Source: JAHEGP01 sp963792875 (GTDB taxonomy: Bacteria; Pseudomonadota; Gammaproteobacteria; Pseudomonadales; JAHEGP01). Taken from it: DNA of 64,000 nucleotides. The translations under genes were made by a program, and so were the position numbers. Under the pieces are notes generated by a model. That model was given only the letters and a program-made list of their open reading frames with translations. It had not been told where the DNA came from and searched no databases. Each line of letters begins with the position of its first letter. Position 1 is the first letter of the stretch. The stretch covers positions 434,001-498,000 of the forward strand of contig CAWBXV010000003.1 of NCBI GenBank assembly GCA_963792875.1, given 5' to 3'. Of this stretch, positions 38,171-45,164 are shown one piece after another.

Positions 38171-38511
38171 TGTACCTCCTGACGCAGGATGCCTGCCTCA
38201 ATTGCGACCACGAGCTGGGGCTGGTGACGATCGTACCCAGCCAGCCGCTGGTCACCGTCGGCAGCCGGCGCCTGCTGGTGGAGCGCGACCCCGAACAGCG
38301 CGCCATCGTCGGCTGCCCCATGGTCGGTCCGGCCATCAAGCCCTGCACGACCACCCTGCCGGTGCGGGTTGGGTATTCCGACCTGCTGCGCATCGAGGGC
38401 CGGCGGGTCTGCCTCGATACGGTGACGGGCCTCACCGACGGTTCGCCGCCCGGCACGGTCAATTACTCGGTGCGCGCCGCCGGCCAGGCGCTGGTGAGGC
38501 AGCTGTCGTGA
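38170..38511 (+). CDS. PAAR-like spike tip protein (Pvc10-like)
   Basis: A 113-residue protein starting at ATG 38170, which overlaps the spike gene's stop; GTG 38167 is an alternative. It contains spaced cysteines (CLNC, then GCPMVGPAIKPCTTTLPV) and the strand-rich pattern of eCIS PAAR-like tips, which sharpen the spike and may bind a metal ion. The central PxxxGPxxxPC stretch is the most family-like part. Its position right after the VgrG-like gene supports the call. It overlaps the gp25 start by 4 bp. Confidence 0.75.
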   Translation: MYLLTQDACLNCDHELGLVTIVPSQPLVTVGSRRLLVERDPEQRAIVGCPMVGPAIKPCTTTLPVRVGYSDLLRIEGRRVCLDTVTGLTDGSPPGTVNYSVRAAGQALVRQLS

Positions 38512-38939
38512 CCGTCGACCGCTATCGCTCGTGGCGCTTCCTCCACCCGGATTTCGATGGCGCGCAGGGGGAGCCCGGCTTGCAGTTATCGCGCGCGGGG
38601 CGCATCGCCATGGTGAGCGACCACGCCGCCGTGCGCCAGTCCATCCAGCTGCTGCTGACGACGACGCCCGGAGAGCGGCTCATGCGCCCGGACTATGGCT
38701 GCGATCTGCGGCGCCTGCTGTTCGCGCCCAATGACGCCACCACCCACGGCCTGGCCATCCACTACGTGCGGCGCGCCCTGCAGCGCTGGGAGCCCCGCGT
38801 GGAGATTCTGCGACTCGACGCCACCAGCAGCGCCGACGATCCCGGGCGCATGGACATCGCGCTCGAGTATCGCCTGCGGCATGCGCTGCAGCGCGACCTG
38901 CTGCACATTTCTGTCGACCTGCAAGCGGAGGGGAGTTGA
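38508..38939 (+). CDS. gp25-like baseplate wedge protein (Pvc9-like)
   Basis: A 143-residue protein from GTG 38508 (VTVDRYRSWRFLHPDFDG). It has the gp25/TssE core: MVSDHAAVRQSIQLLLTTTP, then GERLMRPDYGCDLRRLLFAP, and the EPR-like motif WEPRVEILRL. In all contractile systems this protein joins the sheath to the baseplate wedge and seeds sheath assembly. Length fits. Start and stop overlap its neighbours by a few bases, so the operon is tightly coupled. Confidence 0.92.
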   Translation: MTVDRYRSWRFLHPDFDGAQGEPGLQLSRAGRIAMVSDHAAVRQSIQLLLTTTPGERLMRPDYGCDLRRLLFAPNDATTHGLAIHYVRRALQRWEPRVEILRLDATSSADDPGRMDIALEYRLRHALQRDLLHISVDLQAEGS

Positions 38940-41548
38940 TGCCGATCGAGGCACCCAATCTGGATGACCGGGACTTCCAGCAGCTGCTGGAAGAGGCGCG
39001 CCGCGTCATCAGCCAGCGCTGCCCCGAGTGGACGGACCTGTCGCCGGGCGATCCCGGCATGGCGCTGGTGGAGGCCTTTGCCTACCTCACCGAGGCCATG
39101 ATCTACCGCCTGAACCGGCTGCCCGAGAAAGCCTATGTGGAGTTCCTGCGGCTGATCGGCGTGCGCCTGCAGCCGCCGGCGGCCGCTTCGGCCAGCCTGC
39201 GCTTCCGGCTCGCGCAGGCGCAGAGCCAGCCGCTGGAGATCCCCCGCGGCCTGCGGGTGAGCTGCGAGCGGGCCGGTCCCGAGGAGGTCCCGGTGTTCAC
39301 CACGACCGAGCCGGCCACCATCCCCGCCGGCCAGCTGGAGGTCAGCGCGCTCGCCCGGCACTGCGAACAGGTCGACGCCGAGCTGATCGGCCTCGGCAGC
39401 GGGCTGCCCGGTCTGGAGCTGCGCGTGGCGCGGCCGCCCATCATCGCCCCGACCGGCGATGAGCTGGACCTCGTCGTCGGCGTCGAGCTGCCGGCCGCTG
39501 CCAGCGAGGCCGGCGACGCCGTCGTGCAGTGCGACGGCAGCGCCTATCGGATCTGGCGCGAGGTGGACAGCTTCTCCAATCTCGGCGATCAGCGCTTCGT
39601 CTACACCAGCGATCGCCTCGCCGGCACGCTGCGCTTCGCGCCGGCCGCGCGCCTGCGCACGGCGGCGGGCGAGGTGCCCGGGCAGGCACAGGCGCTGGCG
39701 GAGGTGCCCCCCGCCAACGCCCGGATCAGGGTCTGGTACCGGCGCGGCGGCGGCGCGCTGGGCAATGTCAGCGCCGGCACGCTGACGGTGCTCAAGGACT
39801 CGACGCCGGGCCTGCAGGTGAGCAACCCCGAGCCGGCGACCGGGGGTTGCGCGGCGGAGACGCTGGACAATGCGCTGATCCGCGGTCCCCACGAACTGCA
39901 CTCCCTGCACCGCGCCGTGACCGCCAGGGATTACGAGCTGGTGGCGATCCGCAGCTCCGGCGCGGTGGCGCGGGCGCGCGCCTTTACCCAGGCGGCGCTC
40001 TGGCGCCATGCGCCGCCCGGCACGGTGGAGGTGCTGCTGGTGCCCATGGTGCCGCAGGAGCAGCGTGCCGATGGCAGGGTCGCGGCGGCGGCGCTCGCAG
40101 CCCACGCCACCGAGCAGGCGCGCCGGCAGATCCAGCACACGCTGGAGCGCCGCAAGCCGCTCGGCACCGCGTGCCTGGTGAGCTGGGCGCGCTACAAGAC
40201 CGTGCAGGTGCGGGGCGAGGTGGTGGTCCAGCGCGAAGAGGACCCCGGCGCCGTCAGGCAGCGGGTCATGCGGCGCCTGTGGCAGAAGATCAGCCCCCTG
40301 CCCGGCGGGTCCGATCAGCAGGGCTGGCCGTTCGGCCAGTCGCTGACCGCCTGGGATATCTACAAGATCATCAGCGCCGAGCCGGGCGTCAGCGCCGTCG
40401 GCAAGCTGCGGCTGGTCGTCGACGAGGTGCCCGATGCCGCGGTCAGGGCGCTGTGTGCCGATGCCTTTCAGCCCGACACCTGGTACGCCGGCAGCGGCGA
40501 CGCGGTGTTCCGCTCTCTGAACGACGCCAGGGGCTGGGAGGCCGTGGGCCGCTTCGACGGCGAGAGCGTGGTGAGGGTGGTGGCCTTCCCGCGGGAGTCC
40601 GGCAGCGGCGATCACTGGGCCGGGCTGGTCGCCGTGGTGTGTGAGCTCGCGGGGGGCGACCAGGGCGCCTCGCGCATCCACATCTCCAGGGATTGCGGCG
40701 AGACCTGGGAGGCGGGCCTGCAGACCACCTTTCTGGTGGAGGGCCTGGCCTGGCTGGAGCGCGGCGGCGTGCCGCTGCTGCTGCTGGCCACGGCGAAGGG
40801 GCTCTACGAGATGACGCTGGAGGCCGGGGCGGTGCCGCATCAGGTCATGGTGGACGCGGCCCAGCCCGAGCTCGGTTTCTACGCGGTGGCCGTGTCCGCC
40901 GATGTCTGGGGCGGGACCAGCGTCGCCGTGGCGGCCCGGGGCGACGGCGGCGTCTATCTGTCCAGCGACGGCGGGCAGCCCAACACCTTCAAGGCGATCG
41001 GCCTGCGCGACGAACTGGTGCGGGTGCTGGCGGTGCACCATGTCGGCGCCCAGCGCTATCTCTGGGCCGGGGTCGCGGCGGTGGGCAGCGCCCCCGGCAA
41101 GGGCTGCTTCCGCTGGCTGCTGACGGGGGCGGAGGAGAACCCCGAGGGCTGGCGCGCCTACCACGCGGGCTGGGAGGCCGGCGGCTGCCGGGCGCTGGCC
41201 TTTCATGGGCGGCAGGTCTATGCCGGGTCGCTGCGGCTGGGCGTGCTGCGGCTGGATTCCGGCGCCAGCGCGCCCGCCTGGGAGACGCCCGACATCAATT
41301 GCCAGCTGCCGCTGCGCGACCGCCAGAGCCTGCAGCCCATCGACGCGCTGGCCGCCGACGCCCGCGGGCAGTGGCTGCTGGCCGCCGGCGCCAAGGGCAT
41401 CTACCGCAGCAGCGACCGCGGCGAGCGCTACCAGCACTGCTCCGGCGGCGAGTTCACCGAGGCGGTGACCCTGCCGCCCACCTGGTTGTTCTGTTCGGGC
41501 GAGCATCGGCTCGAGGTGGTGAGCGAAGATGAAAAGCAGCCAGATTAA
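38939..41548 (+). CDS. Baseplate J/gp6-like wedge protein fused to a C-terminal Asp-box beta-propeller
   Basis: An 869-residue protein from ATG 38939. Residues 1 to about 515 are a baseplate J-type wedge (Pvc11-like): DLSPGDPGMALVEAFAYLTE, YRLNRLPEKAYVEFLRLIGV, VTARDYELVAIRSSGAVARA, WDIYKIISAEPGVSAVGKLR. From about 515 the protein changes to a beta-propeller with repeated blades and Asp-box motifs: ISRDCGETW (about 583), LSSDGGQPNTF (about 680) and RSSDRGERY (about 824), with WYAGSGDAVFRSLN opening the first blade. The two parts lie in one uninterrupted frame. A propeller on the wedge would face the outside of the baseplate, so it could bind a ligand, sugar or membrane partner. That role is inferred. 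Confidence 0.85.
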   Translation: MPIEAPNLDDRDFQQLLEEARRVISQRCPEWTDLSPGDPGMALVEAFAYLTEAMIYRLNRLPEKAYVEFLRLIGVRLQPPAAASASLRFRLAQAQSQPLEIPRGLRVSCERAGPEEVPVFTTTEPATIPAGQLEVSALARHCEQVDAELIGLGSGLPGLELRVARPPIIAPTGDELDLVVGVELPAAASEAGDAVVQCDGSAYRIWREVDSFSNLGDQRFVYTSDRLAGTLRFAPAARLRTAAGEVPGQAQALAEVPPANARIRVWYRRGGGALGNVSAGTLTVLKDSTPGLQVSNPEPATGGCAAETLDNALIRGPHELHSLHRAVTARDYELVAIRSSGAVARARAFTQAALWRHAPPGTVEVLLVPMVPQEQRADGRVAAAALAAHATEQARRQIQHTLERRKPLGTACLVSWARYKTVQVRGEVVVQREEDPGAVRQRVMRRLWQKISPLPGGSDQQGWPFGQSLTAWDIYKIISAEPGVSAVGKLRLVVDEVPDAAVRALCADAFQPDTWYAGSGDAVFRSLNDARGWEAVGRFDGESVVRVVAFPRESGSGDHWAGLVAVVCELAGGDQGASRIHISRDCGETWEAGLQTTFLVEGLAWLERGGVPLLLLATAKGLYEMTLEAGAVPHQVMVDAAQPELGFYAVAVSADVWGGTSVAVAARGDGGVYLSSDGGQPNTFKAIGLRDELVRVLAVHHVGAQRYLWAGVAAVGSAPGKGCFRWLLTGAEENPEGWRAYHAGWEAGGCRALAFHGRQVYAGSLRLGVLRLDSGASAPAWETPDINCQLPLRDRQSLQPIDALAADARGQWLLAAGAKGIYRSSDRGERYQHCSGGEFTEAVTLPPTWLFCSGEHRLEVVSEDEKQPD

Positions 41549-42068
41549 GCAGCTGCTGCCGCGGGTGTTCCAGGCCGCGGCGGCTCCGCACACGCCGCTC
41601 GATGCGCTGCTGCACGCCATGGAGGCGCTGCACGCACCCGCCGAGGAGCGGCTGGCGGCGATCGAGGCCGTGTTCAATGCGCACAGCGCCCCCGACGGCC
41701 AGCTGGCCTATCTCGCCCGCTGGGTCGATCTGGACCGGTTCTTCCCCGCCGCGGTCGCCCAGGGGCGCGCCGGGCAGGCTGCGGACGCCCTGTCGACGGG
41801 CAACGGGCGCCTGCGGGAGCTGATCGCGGCCGCGGCCTATCTGTCGCAGTGGCGGGGCACGCTGCCCGGCCTGCAGCTGTTTCTCGAGACCGCCACCGGC
41901 CTGCGGGGCTTCGGCATAGAAGAGCGCGTCATCGAGCAGGGCAGGGCGCGGCCCTATCATATCCGCGTCACCGCGCCCGCGGCCGGCGCGCGCGACCGCT
42001 CGCTGATCGCCAGCATCATCGAGCAGGAGAAGCCCGCCCACGTGACGTTTGAGCTGGTTTTTGCCTGA
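41529..42068 (+). CDS. Phage tail protein I-like baseplate protein
   Basis: A 179-residue protein whose start overlaps the propeller-wedge gene by 20 bp. It matches the tail protein I-like domain family of eCIS clusters: LLPRVFQAAAAPHTPLDALL, AIEAVFNAHSAPDGQLAYLA, RWVDLDRFFP, and LPGLQLFLETATGLRGF. These proteins sit at the wedge tips next to the J-like protein and can carry or anchor fibres. No fibre domain is fused here, and no fibre gene follows. Confidence 0.8.
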   Translation: MKSSQIKQLLPRVFQAAAAPHTPLDALLHAMEALHAPAEERLAAIEAVFNAHSAPDGQLAYLARWVDLDRFFPAAVAQGRAGQAADALSTGNGRLRELIAAAAYLSQWRGTLPGLQLFLETATGLRGFGIEERVIEQGRARPYHIRVTAPAAGARDRSLIASIIEQEKPAHVTFELVFA

Positions 42069-42139
42069 CGCGCTGCGGTCGTAACGGCCCCGGCCGCAGC
42101 CCGCTATGAATGACCGTTGACCCGTTCAAGGAGAGTAGT

Positions 42140-42952
42140 ATGCCAACCGATATCGTCACCATCGACGCGCCGGACAAGATCGTCACCTGCGATGCGCAGG
42201 GCGCGGCGCGGCACGTGTTCAGCGTCAAGAACACCAGCGGCCGGTCTCTCACCGTGGGCGCGCGGGTGCTGGTCGAAGACCCCGCGCGGGAGGGCTGGCT
42301 CAAGGTGGACGCCGCCGCCGAGCAGTCGCTGGCCGACAACGCGCTGACCCAGATCCCGGTGCGCATCCAGGTGCCCCCCGACTGCGCGCCCGGCCGCTAC
42401 CGCTATCGGCTGCTGGTCTACTCCGCCAGGGATGCCGGCGAGGAGTTCACCGAAGGCGAGCCGGTGGCCTTCGAGGTGGCGCAGAAGGCCGCGCCGGCGG
42501 AGCCCCCCGCCAGGCGCAGGTGGTGGCCCTGGGCGCTGCTGGCGGCCGTGCTGCTGGCCGTCGGCGCCGGGGTGGCCTGGAAGCTGCTGTCGCCGGAGCC
42601 GCCGCCGGAGGTGGTCACCGTGAGCGTGCCCGCGCTGGTGGGCAAGGGCATCATTGACGCTCAGAAGACCATCGCCCGCGCCGGCCTCGGTTTCAACGTC
42701 GAGAACCTTCAGTACAAGGTGGTGGCTGCGGATCAGGTCGACAAGGTGGTCGATCAGCAACCGGTAGCCGGCAGCACGGCTGAGCAGGGCACTGAGGTGA
42801 TGCTCTGGCTGGGTATCAAGCGCCGCGGCATGGTGATTTCTCCGGAGCTGTTGAGGGAGTTGAAGAGGACGGACGTGGTGGTGCCGCACCGGGTGGACCC
42901 GATCAGGCTGCCGGCCGCGCCCCACAACTTCGGCACGGACCCCTCCCGGTGA
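42140..42952 (+). CDS. Single-span membrane protein with Ig-like N-domain and PASTA-like C-domain
   Basis: A 270-residue protein from ATG 42140 after GGAGAG. Residues 1-115 look like a beta-sandwich (VTCDAQGAARHVFSVKNTSG, IPVRIQVPPDCAPGRYRYRL), similar to the COG1470-type domain often found near CIS genes. A basic patch and one transmembrane helix follow at about 128-152 (RRRWWPWALLAAVLLAVGAG). Residues 160-225 resemble a PASTA domain: VSVPALVGKGIIDAQKTIAR, AGLGFNVENL, and VVDQQPVAGSTAEQGTEVML. PASTA domains bind peptidoglycan or muropeptides. It is 71 bp after the CIS genes and in the same direction. The predicted orientation would put the PASTA part in the periplasm and the N-domain in the cytoplasm, where the CIS is built. 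Confidence 0.72.
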   Translation: MPTDIVTIDAPDKIVTCDAQGAARHVFSVKNTSGRSLTVGARVLVEDPAREGWLKVDAAAEQSLADNALTQIPVRIQVPPDCAPGRYRYRLLVYSARDAGEEFTEGEPVAFEVAQKAAPAEPPARRRWWPWALLAAVLLAVGAGVAWKLLSPEPPPEVVTVSVPALVGKGIIDAQKTIARAGLGFNVENLQYKVVAADQVDKVVDQQPVAGSTAEQGTEVMLWLGIKRRGMVISPELLRELKRTDVVVPHRVDPIRLPAAPHNFGTDPSR

Positions 42953-42977
42953 GCGCGCTGACAGCGCGGGTGGCGCC

Positions 42978-43604
42978 GTGAGCCGGGGCAAGGTGGCGAT
43001 CGTCGTGCTGGTCGGGCTGGGCGTTCTCTTTATGCTGGGTATCGGCGCCACCGCGATGCGCGGGAAGCAGCAGGGGGCTGCCCTCGAGCGCCAGCAGGAT
43101 AGCTATCGCAAGGGCTGGGTGGGGGCCATCGATACCCTCATGCAGCGCTTCAGCCCGAAGCTGGACCGCAGCCGCCTGCGGTTGCTCAGTCCGGGCAGCC
43201 AGTGCCGGCTGCTGGACGATATCATCGAGATCGAAGCAGGCGCGGGCTGCGAGGTGGAGATCGCCAGACAGGCGACGGCTTGTGGCGACGATCACCAGGT
43301 GGCCAGGCTGAGATTGCTCGGCGCGGGAGCGTCTCCGGGCGAGGCGCGCAGGCTGCCTGAGCGCGCTGCCGTGGGGCGGCCGAGGCCGGGCCTGGCGGCG
43401 GCACCGTCCGCTGTCGGCACGGCGGAGGTCGTTTACCGGGCCCGCTTCAACGGCGGAGAAAAGTCGGCGAAGGAGAGCGTCGGCGCCGATGAGATGCGCC
43501 TGGTGGTCATGCCCGCGGGCGGCCGCCTGGTGCTGCGCTGCCTCGCCGGCTGCGAGGGGCGCCCGCTGCGGCTGGCGCTGAATGGCCGGCCCTCCTGTCG
43601 CTGA
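42978..43604 (+). CDS. Single-span membrane protein, unknown
   Basis: A 208-residue protein from GTG 42978 (VSRGKVAIVVLVGLGVLFML), with one transmembrane helix at about residues 5-25. A short coiled or charged stretch follows (ALERQQDSYRKGW), then a beta-rich soluble part with six cysteines, several as close pairs (CRLLDD, GAGCEVEI, CGDDHQ, RCLAGCEGRP). The end, VVMPAGGRLVLRCLAGCEGR, suggests a small beta-sandwich. It follows the PASTA gene by 25 bp and is the last plus-strand gene of the CIS run. I do not recognise a family. Confidence 0.6.
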   Translation: MSRGKVAIVVLVGLGVLFMLGIGATAMRGKQQGAALERQQDSYRKGWVGAIDTLMQRFSPKLDRSRLRLLSPGSQCRLLDDIIEIEAGAGCEVEIARQATACGDDHQVARLRLLGAGASPGEARRLPERAAVGRPRPGLAAAPSAVGTAEVVYRARFNGGEKSAKESVGADEMRLVVMPAGGRLVLRCLAGCEGRPLRLALNGRPSCR

Positions 43605-43613
43605 GGCGGGCGC

Positions 43614-44309
43614 TCAGCCGAGGGCGCGGTCGACGCGCAGGGCCTTGACGATCGCCGGGATGGCGCCGAGCAGGTACGCGAGCGCCCAGATGAGGGCGAG
43701 TATCGCCACGATGATGGCGCCGACGTCATCGCTGATGCTCACCAGAAAAGACGGCGGCAGACCGTGCAGCAGGCCGAGCAGCGCGGTGGCCAGCAGGGAG
43801 GTCAGCACGATCAGCACCAGCCCCCGGTTCTCCAGAAAGCGCTGCTGGGCCGCGATCAGCAGGCCGCAGAACAGCAATTTGCACAGCATGATGGCGCCGA
43901 GCGCAGCGGCGGCGGGGTCCATCGGGAAGCTTCCGAAGGAGGCGGCATAGATGGCCGTGCCGAAGGGCACCGCCATGAACAGCGCCACCATCAGCAGCAG
44001 CGCCTGCACCGCGACCACCAGCAGGATGATGGCTGCGATCAGCATCAGCACTGCCACGATGGCGCTGGCGACGCCCTGAATGCGCCCCACCACCCGGGCG
44101 GACAGCAGCATCGGCGCGGCGAACAGGCAGACGGTGAACAGCACCAGTCCGTCCAGCAGCGCGAGGTAGCGGATGCCGAAGCCGGGTGCGGGGAGGTCGG
44201 TCGGCGCGGCGGCGGCAAACGCGGGGCCCGACCCCAGCTCGATGAGCACCGCCAGCAGGAGCGCCAGCAGTGCGGCAACAAAGAACGGCTTGCGAAGAGT
44301 ATCCAGCAC
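43614..44309 (-). CDS. Polytopic membrane protein, unknown
   Basis: A 231-residue protein from GTG 44309 (VLDTLRKPFFVAALLALLLA) with AGGAG upstream. It has six or seven hydrophobic segments covering almost the whole length, among them LLDGLVLFTVCLFAAPMLLS, IVAVLMLIAAIILLVVAVQA and AIIVAILALIWALAYLLGAI. No motif I recognise. It converges on the CIS operon with only 9 bp between the stops, and is divergent from fabR by 204 bp. Its role in the CIS is possible only by position. Confidence 0.6.
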   Translation of the reverse strand: MLDTLRKPFFVAALLALLLAVLIELGSGPAFAAAAPTDLPAPGFGIRYLALLDGLVLFTVCLFAAPMLLSARVVGRIQGVASAIVAVLMLIAAIILLVVAVQALLLMVALFMAVPFGTAIYAASFGSFPMDPAAAALGAIMLCKLLFCGLLIAAQQRFLENRGLVLIVLTSLLATALLGLLHGLPPSFLVSISDDVGAIIVAILALIWALAYLLGAIPAIVKALRVDRALG

Positions 44310-44481
44310 GAGGCAGCATCTCCTTGGTGTAGGGGCGTCGATCGGAGGGGACCGGTGGCGTTCACCAATACCCCTTCCTCGAGCAGGATGCAACTCTATC
44401 GGCGGCGAGGGACACCGTTGTAGGCCCGGGAGACTGCCGAATGCGTCACTGCTGCGCCCTGCGAAAGCGAAATAGGGTAGA

Positions 44482-44497
44482 GTACACTAGGGTTCAC
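44482..44497 (+). promoter_or_regulatory. Candidate FabR/DesT operator before fabR
   Basis: GTACAC-TAGG-GTTCAC on the plus strand; the arms agree at 4 of 6 positions as an inverted repeat. The left flank AGAGTACA matches the AGCGTACA half-site of FabR at 7 of 8 positions. It ends 16 bp before the fabR start, suited to autorepression. Confidence 0.4.
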
Positions 44498-44513
44498 AAC
44501 TTTGCGGTTAGGC

Positions 44514-45140
44514 ATGGCCAACAATAGAATCGAGAAAAAAAACCAGACCCGACGGCAGATACTGGACGCTGCCCTGGAGCTGAGCGCGGAGCGCGGCTTC
44601 TCCAGCCTCAGCCTGCGCCAGGTAGCGCAGCAGGCCGGCATCGCGCCAACCACGTTCTACCGCCATTTCGCGGATATGGATGACCTGGGGCTGGCGCTGG
44701 TCGATGAGGTCGGCGCGTCCCTGCGGCAGCTGGTGCGTCAGGCGCGCCGGCGCGTGGACGAGGCAGGCGGCAGAAACGTCATCGCCACCTCGATCGAGAC
44801 CTTCATGGAGTTCGTGGAGGCCAATGCCAACCTGTTCCGCCTGCTGCTGGGCGAGGGGGCGGGCAGCACCGCGGCATTCCGGCGGTCCGTGTCCAAGGAG
44901 GTGCGCCGCTTCACCGATGACCTGGCGGAGGACCTGGTGCGCGAGGCGGAGGCCTCGGGCCGGGCCATCGCCCATGTCGAGCTGGCTGCCGAGGCGATGG
45001 TGACGGTGGCGTTCAACCTGGGCGCCGGCTCCATCGATTTCAGCCCCGAAGAGCGTCGGACAGTGAGGGACCGCATCGTCATCGAAGTGCGCATGATCAT
45101 GCGCGGGGCGCAGGCGCAGGCGCAGGCCGGGGAACCGTAG
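44514..45140 (+). CDS. fabR: TetR-family repressor of unsaturated fatty acid synthesis, FabR type
   Basis: A 208-residue regulator. The N-terminal helix-turn-helix (SLRQVAQQAGIAPTTFYRHF, about residues 39-58) and the following DMDDLGLALVDEVGASLRQL match E. coli FabR closely in order and spacing. So do FMEFVEANANLFRLLLGEGA, TAAFRRSVSKEVRRF and the end VEVRMIM-type segment. FabR senses the ratio of unsaturated to saturated acyl-thioesters and represses fabA/fabB. Start ATG 44514 (MANNRIEKKNQTRRQ). Here it is placed on the far side of the CIS operon from a PUFA-type synthase whose promoter carries FabR-like boxes. Confidence 0.85.
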   Translation: MANNRIEKKNQTRRQILDAALELSAERGFSSLSLRQVAQQAGIAPTTFYRHFADMDDLGLALVDEVGASLRQLVRQARRRVDEAGGRNVIATSIETFMEFVEANANLFRLLLGEGAGSTAAFRRSVSKEVRRFTDDLAEDLVREAEASGRAIAHVELAAEAMVTVAFNLGAGSIDFSPEERRTVRDRIVIEVRMIMRGAQAQAQAGEP

Positions 45141-45164
45141 CGCTCGCGGCGACGGCCCGCCGCT

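Noticed and set aside
32988..38939. Type VI secretion system
   Set aside because: There is no TssB/TssC pair, ClpV or TssJLM membrane complex. The sheath is a single phage-like protein and the tube is gp19-like.
38762..41677. 971-residue minus-strand frame opposite the J-propeller gene
   Set aside because: Shadow of the wedge gene; composition is Gly/His/Gln/Arg-rich and no motif is seen, while the plus-strand frame fits the CIS operon.
32300..42068. Prophage
   Set aside because: There is no capsid, terminase, portal, lysis or integrase gene, and the DUF4255 cap and LysM adaptor mark an eCIS-type system.
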